DNA of 64,000 nt. It comes from Coprinopsis marcescibilis (Eukaryota > Basidiomycota > Agaricomycetes > Agaricales > Psathyrellaceae). The stretch is from assembly GCA_004369085.1 (NCBI GenBank), contig ML210224.1, forward strand, positions 1 through 64,000, in the 5' to 3' direction. Made by a program: the position numbers and the translations under genes. Positions 46,549-56,647 of this stretch are shown here, one piece after another. The notes under the pieces are model-generated. The model ran no database searches. It was not told the DNA's origin and saw only the letters and a list, made by a program, of their open reading frames with translations. How positions within the stretch are numbered: the first letter of the stretch is position 1; each line of letters opens with the position of its first letter.

Positions 46549-47184
46549 CTAGCGACTGCGCTTGAAGAGACCGACAACGGTAGTTCGAACGGGCTCGACG
46601 ATTCCACGAGAGAATGCGGGCGAGAGATACAGCGAAAGTCCAATGCGAAGGGGGAGGGCTGCCTATAGTATGCAGTGGGTACGCGAGTTAACTCCGAGTG
46701 ATTCGGTAGGAAACGCGGGGGTTTATCGCACCTTGGTGACCGCGTACGCAATCACAGCGTTGGCTACATCTCCTGCAATATGACTGGAGTTCCTGTCCAA
46801 GGAATTGATATCAAACTTCTCCCCTGGCGGCCGTTTCTCGTAACCCAGTATCCCATATCGTGTGCCAACTTTGGCTGTCCAGATATGGCCTTCATCCATC
46901 CATGTAGAGAGCTTGCGTCGCCCCCATTGCTCAGGATCAGCTGCCGAACTGTGTTCTGCAATCTTGCTGGATGTCGTTTCCTCGGTTATTGCTTTCACAA
47001 GGCGATCTCCGGCACCAAGTGTGCGTGCACCATAGAAAACGATGAAAAGAGGTGCAACCGCAGTTAATTCATGGAGAATGCCAAATGAAAGCACCAGAGA
47101 GGATAGAGGAGAGCCTGTTCGCTTCGAGATGGCTTGCAGAGCCGATGTATATGCAGCAAATCTGCCCGGTTTGAGGCTACTCAT
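46549..47184 (-). CDS. Small membrane protein, probably mitochondrial, unknown function
   Basis: Two exons (46732-47184, 46549-46662) give 188 residues. The N-terminus MSSLKPGRFAAYTSALQAIS is basic and free of acidic residues. A hydrophobic stretch, SLVLSFGILHELTAVAPLFI (continuing VFYGARTLGAG), suggests a membrane segment. A second amphipathic or hydrophobic region lies at SHIAGDVANAVIAYAVTK and continues across the intron as AALPLRIGLSLYLSPAF. The end is basic (GLFKRSR). The layout is like several small fungal mitochondrial inner-membrane proteins, but I do not recognise the family. The gene is divergent from the next gene. Confidence 0.6.
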
Positions 47185-47495
47185 GCAGCGGAAAGGGTAA
47201 ACTGTAGGGTGGCAAGCGCTGACAATCGTTTGTCGCGTTGGCAGTGCTTGAAGCTTGAAGCTCCGCTTGTTCCGCCTATGGTACCAATAGTAGATACCTT
47301 CTTACGATTCTTACCTTTTATGCGTTTTAAGGACACATTGTAGTTACCTTGTACGTAGACTTGTATTCGGTAACTTCTTTTGAATATAGGGTATGCCTCT
47401 CGACCTCTCGAGTCCCGTCATCTTGACCCTAACCCTAAAGTTGGTTTGTCTGAAGACGCGCCCACTTGGTAAACTAAGCATTTGTTTCCTCTCTC
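47185..47495. promoter_or_regulatory. Divergent promoter with a telobox-like CCCTAACCCTAAA
   Basis: This gap of 311 bases separates two divergent starts. It contains CCCTAACCCTAAA at 47427-47439, two copies of the TTAGGG telomere unit. Such teloboxes bind Myb-type factors (Tbf1-like) in promoters of fungi and plants. An effect on either gene is inferred. Confidence 0.4.
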
Positions 47496-48702
47496 ATGTT
47501 ACGGTGCAGTGGTCACCAATGTAGAAGGATTTTCGACCGTTTTGGTACAATACAACGGAAAGAAAGCCTCCTGACACATCATCTGAGCCGTCGTCTTCGT
47601 CTCCCATTCTCCGACGATGCAACCAACAATATCCCTTCTCGCAAACAAGATGACGACGCTGAATCGAATGGCTATTGGAACCCACCACCCCTCCCATCTC
47701 TCAAGATCAAACAGAAAAGAAGTATAGTGATCAAGGGTTGGGCCCCTTTCCGAAACATGGTCGAGGTTCTTGCCGTCATACGTGCAGTGGAGCGTAAATT
47801 CGGACAACTTTTTGAGTACCAGGTTATCAGGGTACGTGTTCGCTATAACAAACCTACTCCAACTGTTGACTGTTCAAGCAGGACTACGAGATGTCAGACA
47901 AGTATTTTGGCCTCGTATTTGCTTCCTTTCAAGATTCAGCATCCCTGAGCCGGGTCCCATATGATGGCATAGAAATGGCGGTATCAGTCCCATTTGCCAC
48001 GGTCGAGGATCAACCTGGAGGCGTAGGCTGGGACGACATTGCACCATTTCTCGAAGCTAAAGGCCACGACCCCACATTTACTGGGCGTCTACCAACTAAG
48101 AAAGAGGCAAGGCTCAAAAAAGGCGATCGCATGGTGTACTTCCGGGTTGGCCACGCCAGTGAGTTCAGTGTCGACAAGATAGCCTTCCTTCCGACACTCA
48201 TGAATTGGCAGAGAAACAATTGGAAACGGCTCCCTCAGCAACTCTTAGGCTCGACACTCAGACTCAACGACAAAATGCAATAGACTTTCTGGAATGGGGC
48301 CGTACTTTACCACTGAAACCTATCCGTGCTGATAGACCTATTGCAGAAGAAGATTTATTTGAAGACTCTACCCTCGACAACGTTCGCTTACGCGCTGCGT
48401 TGCGCTATGCTTCTCAAGCACTTGGAGTTCGGAACCCTCACGAAATATACCCTGAAGACGAGGCGAATGTTAACGAAGCACACACTGAAATTCCTGGTGG
48501 AAGCAGTCAACGCCCAGGTCACCCAACAGCCACACTCAATGCATCTCATCATCCCACTTTCCGGAAATCGTTGGACGAGCCACAGGGTGGAGAAGAGACA
48601 TGCAAAGGAAAGGGTGAACATTCAGGCAACACCACGATCCAACTCCTCAGGGAACGGTTGGATGCGGCGTCACGATTAAGAAAACATCTCGAGAGAAGGT
48701 GA
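47496..48702 (+). CDS. Hypothetical protein with mitochondrial-type N-terminus
   Basis: Three exons (47496-47831, 47882-48158, 48212-48702) give 367 residues. The start MLRCSGHQCRRIFDRFG and the following RRLRLPFS are rich in Arg and lack acids until about residue 17, as in matrix-targeting signals. Recognisable segments are FGLVFASFQDSASLSRVPYD and WDDIAPFLEAKGHDPTFTGR. The second half is hydrophilic and ends in a basic helix (LRERLDAASRLRKHLERR). I do not recognise a domain. Similar architecture is common among lineage-specific mitochondrial ribosomal or RNA-processing proteins, but nothing in the sequence proves that. Confidence 0.65.
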
Positions 48703-49013
48703 CCAAGGAACCCGGGCCCTGACATAGAAGAATTGTCCGAGTTGAGTTAACTGCAGCTAGTGGCGAGAGAGCCTTCCAGTTCATACAAACACCGCGTATG
48801 TTATGGGACTATACATGTTATGGGACTATACATACAAGAAATATTATTGTACTGGCAAACTTAGATCGGTTGGAGGTGCATTAAAGTAAAAATAGGGGCT
48901 ATTTGTAAGTGTTATGATCAAAAGGCTCCGAATGCTCGTCGTGGCGCTGTTCACCCATCCACAAGCATCACCTCAAGACTCTCGACGGCGCCGGCAGACT
49001 TCAAGACTAAAAA
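48703..49013. other. Intergenic, promoter of RPL33
   Basis: There is a short direct repeat of ATGTTATGGGACTATACAT near 48798-48832. No gene is seen in these 311 bases. Confidence 0.45.
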
Positions 49014-49704
49014 ATGGGCTCAACCAGGTGAGATACCGCATCTTTGACATACTTAACGGTGGTTTGGGCGGAGAAAGGCTGTCAAATCGAAGTGGAAGGA
49101 GTTGGATTAGAGGATATGAGTTTGGATGACGGATTTGGCGGGATCAGATTCCAAGTTTTCTCGACCCCGCAATTTTCAGAGCAGCAATACTGAAGGGCGC
49201 CCTCTCGTTCTGCAGATTGTACAGCAAGGGTCGCGTCTTGGGACACAAGCGGGCGAAGCGCAACACCCGACCCAACACCTCTCTGATCCAAATCGAGGGT
49301 GTCGCCACCAAGGAGGAGGCCCAGTTCTACCTCGGAAAGGTGGGCTCGAATAACGACTTGCCGGCCAATATAGTGTAGCTCATGTGATGTTCTTTAGCGC
49401 ATTGCCTACGTTTACAAGGCCAAGCGGGAGATTCAGGGCTCAAAAGTTCGCGTAATCTGGGGGTAAGTGTCATTTGCTCGGTTGTGTCATGACGGAGTAC
49501 TGATTGGTGTGTGTCCGCCTTTTTCTAGACGAGTTACCCGCCCACACGGTTCATCTGGTGTCGTCAAGTCAAAATTCCGATCCAACCTCCCACCCCACGC
49601 ATTCGGTGCTAGCGTCCGAGTGGTACGTTCGATGGCCCTGCTGGTTTTAACTGCGCTAAACCTTGATGGTATTTGTGTAGATGCTGTACCCTTCGAACAT
49701 CTAA
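49014..49704 (+). CDS. RPL33: 60S ribosomal protein eL33 (L33 / L35Ae)
   Basis: Five exons (49014-49027, 49216-49339, 49398-49462, 49529-49622, 49681-49704) sum to 321 nt and give 106 residues, the family length. The reading is [80 protein letters not shown] and the invariant end MLYPSNI. It is a structural protein of the large cytosolic ribosomal subunit. The first exon carries only 14 bases of code and is followed by a 188-nt intron, long for this window. A long first intron after a tiny first exon is common in fungal ribosomal protein genes. Confidence 0.96.
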
Positions 49705-50106
49705 TCGATATTACATCCCATGCGCTTGACTTTTCACGTACAATCATATGTCGTTCCATGATGAACTTTATGCATAAGCGGTATTCAGCCCACACACACA
49801 CCATGATACATTGCATTACCAGAAGACCTGTCAGTGGTTCTTAGTGGTACATCCTTGTCAACACGACGCTAGAATCATGCCCGTTGGTGAATTCTTGAAA
49901 GTAGTAATATTGTATAGCGCGAATAGGCGCGAATGCCAAGTGGGATGCTCCATTCTAAAAAAAGATTGATATTGATTTGGCACGGATCTTGCGCTCATAA
50001 ACTCCCGGGGACCGGTAACCAGTGGTAAACCCCTCAAGTGAGAGCCCTCGGTTAACCTTATTCCTTAACCACACCGACCTCGCTTTCCTCTCTTGAAACT
50101 ATCTAA
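49705..50106. other. Intergenic, no gene recognised
   Basis: This 402-base gap holds the 3' end of RPL33 and the promoter of the next gene. No conserved frame or RNA gene is seen. Confidence 0.5.
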
Positions 50107-52105
50107 ATGTTGATTTCGTTGCGAAACCAAGCTTCCAGCGTGTTTCGTTCTACAGGACGAGGTCTCACTCGAATCCAACATGGCCAACCCGCCAGAATGG
50201 CATCCAGTACGTGGTACTCCTTTGGCAAAAAAGCGTGTTGTGAATAGATTTCCTTGAAGCTTCGGTCAAATATGACTGGGAGGTATGACGCGAAATTGCA
50301 TGAACTCTTTCGCACAACTCAAACGTAGCGTTGAAAGGACCCATTGAACCTTGAATCTCAACTTACCGAGGAGGAGGTGGCGGTTCGGTCTGTTCATGCG
50401 TCATTGATTACTTGAACCCTAACTAACAGATTTCTTCAAGGGATACTGCTCGCGCATATTGCCAGGTGAAGCATCCTGGCTGCTTATTTTAAAAGTTTGG
50501 GCTCATTCACATTCATTACTCAGGAGAACCTAATGCCTCGGGTACTAAAGGGTTGGCGAACTGAAGGTGGTCCTGGTCCAACAGCGCTGAATAGAACATA
50601 ACATCTGACATCACATTTGCAGAGTTTGACCATGATATCCTGCCTGAGATGGGGAAACTTGGCCTCCTTGGCCCGACAATCTCCGGGTATGGTTGCGCAG
50701 GCGTCAGCAACGTCGCGTATGGATTGATTGCCCGCGAAATAGAGAGGTTTCTTTCGCAATTGCTCTCCCCTCCCGGCTTTCTGCTCATAGACGCGTTTCA
50801 GGGTTGACTCCGGGTATCGTTCGACTGCCTCCGTTCAGTCCTCTCTGGTTATGCATCCAATCAACGAGTTCGGATCCGATGCTCAGAAGGAGAAATACCT
50901 GCCGCGACTGGGTAAGATCCGTTGTGTCGCACTTGTGGGGTTGTGTACTTATTGTCTGTGTGTGGTGTAGCATCGGGCGAGTTGATCGGTGCCTTCGTAA
51001 GTCGTGCCTTCAGATGTCAGCCCTTTTGCCTAATGCTTTGCTAGGGCTTGACCGAACCTAACCACGGGTCGGACCCCGGAGGGATGGAAACAACAGCCAC
51101 AGAAGTCGATGGCGGTTTCGTGCTTAACGGCAGCAAGACATGGATTACTAACGCTCCTGTCGCGTGAGTTTCTGCCTAGTTCCGCGAAGAACGCGTATCT
51201 CAACGTTTTCGACCCCATAGAGACGTGTTCATCATCTGGGCAAGGTGCAAATGGGACGGACGCGTCAGAGGGTTCGTCCTTGAAAGGGTGAGTCCATGCC
51301 CCTAAAAGTGGAATTCGATATTGAAGTCCTACCAGGGAATGAAAGGACTCAGTGCACCTCAGATCAAGAACAAGATCGCCCTCCGCGTATCTGCAACTGG
51401 CTCTATATTCATGGACAACGTCACAGTTGGACACGATTCGCTCCTGCCAAAATCCAAAGGCTTGGGATCCGCTTTCTCGTGTCTCAACTCTGCCAGGTTG
51501 GTTTGAACGGATTGACGTCTGCCTTTGAGCTTGCTAACCTATATTTCTCAACAGGTACGGTATTTCGTGGGGTGTGATGGGTGCTCTCGAAGACTGTCTC
51601 GCTCGTACACGCGAGTACGCCCTGGAGCGAACCCAGTTCAAGCGGCCTCTCGCGTCATTCCAGCTCGTTCAGAAGAAGCTCGTCGACGCACATACTGAAA
51701 TTGCTTTGGGCCTTCAAACGAGTTTGCAGGTTGGTCGATTGAAAGATGAGGGCAAGGCTGCCCCAGAAATGATCAGTCTCGTAAAGAGGAACAACTGTGG
51801 TAAGGCACTGGAGCACTCTAGAGTTGTGTTGGATATCTTGGGTGGAAACGCGTCTTCGGATGAATATCATGTGGCAAGACATGTTGCCAACCTTCAGGTC
51901 ACGAACACATACGAAGGTAATTTGTGACTTTATTTATTCTAATGTATTCTGTGCTGAACCTTCTGTTTGTCCTGCCAAAGGGACGAATGTACGGCGTTTT
52001 ATTCTGTCTGAAATGTACTCGTGTCACTTACACCCTTCATTATAGGACATCCATGCTTTGATTCTCGGAAAAGCTATTACAGACATTGCTGCCTTTGCCA
52101 ACTAG
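50107..52105 (+). CDS. GCDH: Glutaryl-CoA dehydrogenase, mitochondrial
   Basis: Fourteen exons sum to 1278 nt and give 425 residues. [20 protein letters not shown] is an Arg/Ser-rich presequence. The acyl-CoA dehydrogenase fold follows: [82 protein letters not shown], then the C-terminal helical domain with [15 protein letters not shown] and [16 protein letters not shown]. The catalytic Glu lies in NTYEGT, and the end is [17 protein letters not shown], both typical of glutaryl-CoA dehydrogenase. The enzyme oxidises and decarboxylates glutaryl-CoA to crotonyl-CoA in lysine and tryptophan breakdown. The exon at 51981-51988 is only 8 nt. Confidence 0.93.
51981..51988 (+). other. GCDH: Micro-exon of 8 nt next to the GCDH catalytic Glu
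   Basis: GGACGAAT lies between a 64-nt intron (51917-51980, GTAATT...AAAG) and a 57-nt intron (51989-52045, GTACGG...TATAG). It completes Gly-Thr-Asn after TYE, giving TYEGTNDIHALIL; the family usually has TYEGTHDIHALIL. Skipping it changes the reading frame and removes the C-terminus. Without it no in-frame join of the last exon exists. Confidence 0.82.
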
Positions 52106-52244
52106 AGCAGCGATATCAATATCCATGTTTAAAGGACGACGGATGAATCGAATAGAACAATGCATCGCATACACACATATATTAGAACTATCTTACACTG
52201 GGTATCACAAGATTATCCAAAATAATCCCAAATGTTAGGGAGAA

Positions 52245-54555
52245 TTACGCATCTGCATTACGCATAGTAGGATCGATCCATTTGAGCCCAAGTATCTTGA
52301 ATACTTCTTCCTCGCTCTTTGGAAGGAAAAGACGCGAGTCGTGACGCCGTGTCCTAATTATAACCATGAAATCACGATTTGCATGAAGGAGAATGCGAAC
52401 ACTTGCAGTCCATTGCTATCAAACTTCATCCCCCTTGACACAGATTGTCAGCTACAATTCTTAACCCAAAGGATAATCAAATCATACTTTTCTTGCTTGG
52501 CCCACAACCTTAGATCACGCTGGAACATCTTCGAGCCCGTCCTTCGACGCATGAGAATGAATGAAGACTACTAGCTCATACAAATTAGCGCTTACCAGCC
52601 AATCACTGCAGTCCAATATGATGCTGGTGCGGCAAAAATGAGATCTACTCGACGATGCAGTCGCTGCTTTCCATCGTGGGATGAGGGTAATCGGAAAACG
52701 GACAGTGCCTTTTCCAAAGAGTCCCAGTGTTCAGCGCGGAGGGCGTTGTACGCATGAAACCCAGAAAGATCTGCAAGTCAAGTGTTGTTCATAATACTGG
52801 CAAAGTGATAATATTCAGATAATGAATGCGTACGCATGAGATGTGTAATGATTCCTGTCAAGTACCAACCAGCAAATTAGCCTATTACGAGGACATAATA
52901 TTGAAGAATTTTCCCTCACCTTTCCGGTACAAACTTGCAGCCAGCTGGTTGCACAGGCCTTTGATAGCATCTGCACCATGCTGCAAGTCTGAATGACTGA
53001 TAACAATGTCGACGTCATTGCTTTGCGGTTTTCCTCGCCTGTAGCCACCGACTATGGTGCTAACGCATCCAGGCTGGAGATGGTGTAATTCTCCCATGAC
53101 GACATCACGGATTTCCTCCACTTCTGCACGAGGGATTGGTGTGTCAAATTCTGTTCTCAACGCTATCCCGATTGGTATACTGATATCCGGAGCCCCGACT
53201 TGGCGCTGCTTCGACTTTGAAAAGAATTTGTCTGGCACCCGTTTCCCGTTAGGGGTATATATCGCTTCTTGCTCCTTTTCTTCCAGGGGTTTCAAAAGCT
53301 GTTCTACGCCTTGAATCGAAGTCGCGGAACTAGATGCTTCTGTGACGGAGACGGGTGTGATGTCGTAGTACCTTTCGAGGTCCGAGATCGTTCTTAACCC
53401 CATGTCGTAGAACTGGCGGGCCTTGGTGGATCCGATCCCATAAACAGACGCGAAGCAGGACAGAGATTGGTATCGCTGTGAGGCTAGCGTTCCTTGAACC
53501 TCGGGTATATACCCCTTCTCCACGAATTCCTCTACCTGTAGTACATCAATCCCATGTTTAGGACTAATTGGTTCTTGGGTACCTTGAAAAAGATCTTTTC
53601 TCCGAGACCGGGAAGTTTGGAGACCTCGTGAATATTTTCATTGGTGATTGGATTAGGATATGCTGTGAAAAGTGAGTGTCATGCGGTCAGTCTTCTTCGC
53701 TTCGTTGAGCAACACGGAAAACTTATACTTACATTTGATTATCTATTATGCAAGGGAAGTCAGTCAGTAGTTTTCCATAAAACATGCCAGAGCGGGAGAC
53801 AGACAGCAACTGCTCGCTGGTACGCCAATGCGTTCACATTCAGTCCTTCAAGCTCCCTGTCACGACACAATACGCTCAATGCGTCTGCTAGCTCTTGGTT
53901 AGGGCAAAAAAGGGGGCTCGCACGTTCGCAAGCGTATCTTGCTCGCCATTGGCTGAACACCGCGGTGTCTGTCGGCCGAACCGTCGGAGGGGCATCGAGG
54001 TAGCTCAGGTGGTGACTGTGAGATTTGGAACCATATCCTTCAGGACAGTGGTCTACTGTCTCTTCGTGCAGCTCCTTAATTGCAGCGTAGTCTCCGCAGG
54101 GGTGGAGATGACCTGCTTTGACTGAATCCCTTAGCCAACTGGGAGTGACCAAGGCCTTCTGCTTCTGTTCCGCAAAGTCGGTTTAGCTGGCAAGGTACCT
54201 TGGAGGTACCAATACTTACTGCTAATTCCCATGGGACGTGGCGCTCCAGTCTGCGTCTCATATGGATGGCGGTGATGATGACGTCTGCGTCTGAGACGTT
54301 TGAAACAAGCTGCAGCGCTGGCTCCCCTCCATCTCTTTGAGAGAACCTTTCGATCAAACAGTGAAGTTGAGAAATAACCTCTGGCGTGAGCTTCTCTTGC
54401 ACAACGAAGACATGCAAGGGATGTTCCGAATCTTCTGCCTGCCCTGATTCTGATGGGGACGGAGAGAAAGACGTCCTGGAACGCTTGTTCGGTCGAGCGT
54501 CATTTAGACTGGGAGAATGACTGTGAGACCTCGCTGCAGGGCGCTTGGAAGGCAT
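52245..54555 (-). CDS. Family X DNA polymerase with BRCT domain (Pol lambda/Pol4-like)
   Basis: Minus-strand multi-exon gene starting MPSKRPAARSHSHSPSLNDA at 54555. An N-terminal basic, Ser-rich tract precedes a BRCT domain (LHVFVVQEKLTPEVISQL, then VTPSWLRDSVKAGHL). Next comes a helix-hairpin-helix / 8-kDa region (ITNENIHEVSKLPGLGEKI, CFASVYGIGSTKARQFYDMG). The polymerase core follows: GGYRRGKPQSNDVDIVISH with two catalytic Asp, RRVDLIFAAP with the third, and the T-G-S motif in WTGSKMFQRDLRLWA. The end is LGLKWIDPTMRNADA, like other Pol X enzymes. It fills gaps in base-excision repair and non-homologous end joining. Some internal splice sites were not fixed. A small exon of about 21 nt near 52840 encodes IITHLM. 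Confidence 0.88.
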
Positions 54556-54722
54556 CTGTGAACGTAAACAATACGTTCTAACGCAGATTCCTTTACAAAG
54601 GATGAGTCAAAGTAGAGCACGCCATTCACTGGGAACTGATAAATGGGCGTGGGAATATCTTGAATGTGACATTCTTTGAAATTAGGCTGTTGTTTCGTTC
54701 TGGCTTGACTGCGCTCCCCCAA

Positions 54723-55989
54723 ATGACCTCCCCCGCAGGCTATGTCACAGAGGCATTTACAAACCCTCCAAACTATAATTTTCCTCACGACCGACTCGAA
54801 ACTCTTCGTGATGCCTCAAAGACTCCAGTCGTCCTCGTAGCTTGTGGCTCCTTCAGTCCAGTCACCTATCTCCACCTCAGAATGTTCGAAATGGCAAAGG
54901 ACTATATCCGACACAATACAGAGTTTGAAGTCGTTGGAATCTATCTCAGCCCAGTCAGCGACATGTACAAGAAGCCAGGTCTCTTGAACGCCCACCACAG
55001 GCAAGTCAACTGCATTTCACGTTATTTTAGTCAGGTCAGGGTACCATGGTTCCGAAGCCTCCGTTCACCGGTCAGCCTCGCTCCGCGAACCTTGTCTCTG
55101 CAATCTCGGAGATTCTTGAATCTTACCGAATGCCGTGCTTGTGTCACTTGGTTCCCTGATATTGGGAATGGGAGTGCCCAACCTCCTATGCGCTTCCGTT
55201 CTCCCAGGTCCTTGAATCCTCATCCAAGACGAACATGCTAACAAGGCGATTAGGGTCAATATGTGCAACCTCGCAGCTCAAGACTCTGGAGGTTCTTTGA
55301 TGATCGACCCATGGGAGGCTTTCCAGGCATATCAGAGAACTGCTATCGTGCTCGACCATTTCGACTATGAGATCAACACGGTTCTTGGCGGGATCTCCAC
55401 TCAGGACGGAGAACACAGAAAAGTGCGGGTGATGCTGCTTGCTGGCTCGGACCTCATCAGCACTATGAGTGAGCCGGGTGTCTGGAGTTATTCTGATGTG
55501 AGCCAAATCCAGCACAAGCAGGCTCTGATCACGCTTTAACGCGGCCCCATCTGTAGCTTGAACACATTTTGGGGAGGTACGGCGTGTTCATCATCGAACG
55601 AGCCGGCTCAGGGATGGATCAAGCCACGGACAATCTGGCAAAGTGGAGGCATAACATCTACATGATCTCTCAGCTAATTCAAAATGATGTCTCGAGTACA
55701 AAGGTATTGCGTTTGTACTGATTTGGGATTAAAATTTCCACTAACCTTTCATTGTTAGGTCCGCCTATTCCTCCGACGAGGCCTGTCGGTCCGCTATTTG
55801 CTTCCTAATTCCGTCGTCGATTACATCGAAGAAAATGGGCTATACCAGGACGAATCCGCGGCCAATGCCAACGCATCGCTGAGCGAAAAAGGAAAGGAGA
55901 AAGAGGCTTCGTCATCAACCGCACCGTTGAAAAAGGAGCCTGCAGCCTTGTCAACATCTCGGGAGTCTCCAACATGTCGCAAGTGCTGA
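54723..55989 (+). CDS. NMA1: Nicotinamide/nicotinate mononucleotide adenylyltransferase
   Basis: Four exons (54723-55000, 55254-55497, 55557-55703, 55759-55989) sum to 900 nt and give 299 residues. The nucleotide-binding motif is ACGSFSPVTYLHLRMFE. Next come GIYLSPVSDMYKKPGL, HHRVNMCNLAAQDS, WEAFQAYQRTA, LLAGSDLI, FIIERAG and the C-terminal VSSTKVRLFLRRG motif that binds ATP phosphates. It makes NAD from NMN (or the deamido form) and ATP. A Lys/Ser-rich tail of about 50 residues follows the last motif. The first intron (55001-55253) is GC-AG and 253 nt long. The gene is divergent from the DNA polymerase, with 167 bases between starts. Confidence 0.93.
55001..55253 (+). other. GC-AG intron of 253 nt (NMN adenylyltransferase gene)
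   Basis: The donor CACAG|GCAAGT is a perfect GC donor and the acceptor is GATTAG|G. It joins AHH-R to VNMCNL, a junction that is continuous in all NMNATs. It is much longer than the 48-75 nt introns around it, and its 5' part stays open in frame. Confidence 0.75.
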
Positions 55990-56647
55990 TCACAGGTTGA
56001 AGATACACCGGGATTGCAATATCGATGCGACCCATTGCTTCTCAAGAAGCGTCTACACACTTCTTTTCGTGGAGGGATCTAATGATGTTCCTCTTATTTA
56101 TTTTTTGGTGTCGCGGACTACGGTAGATCCGTGCTTTGTATAGAAGGTTGGACGAATTTGTAAACTTTGTAATTGTATTTTCAGTGGACGATCCCAATAT
56201 TTTGGAAGCTATACCAGCCTATGCGACCAGCAAGTAACACCCGTTGTCCATAACGATTCCTGTAAGCCGCCTCGTTACTCGTACAACTTGGGTCTGAATG
56301 CATCCATAGGGAAATAGGAAGCGAATCGAATCATGTTCCTCTCCAAGCGGCTTACAGGGTGCGCCGTCAGATCGATGTGTCCATGGACTTGACCGGGCAA
56401 CGTTCAACACTCGTTGGATCGTCGGTTTGGAGGATCTGCGTGCCTGATTTCCTGCGCTCCCAGCCAGTCTGGAAAGTCAGCTCCCTTGTGTGCGATGAAC
56501 TGTGTTTCTTGCACTTGGCCGATGGGCGCGCAGACATTTTCTGGCTCATTTAGTTCCCTCATGTTCTCATAAGCTGTTGCCAGTCCGCTTAAAGGGCAGA
56601 GGCTCTTCAGCTGGCACGATTGCGATCCATCTAATCCTTTCGATTCT
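55990..56647. other. Intergenic, no gene recognised
   Basis: This gap of 658 bases lies between two same-direction genes. Minus-strand open frames (for example 56404-56781) overlap the next gene and lack any family motif. Confidence 0.5.

Noticed and set aside
47427..47439. Interstitial telomere or chromosome end
   Set aside because: Only two TTAGGG units within a promoter, with ordinary genes on both sides; too short for a telomere relic.
54660..55241. Single 193-residue frame reading through the first NMNAT intron
   Set aside because: It loses similarity to NMN adenylyltransferases exactly at the GC donor and regains it after the acceptor in another frame.
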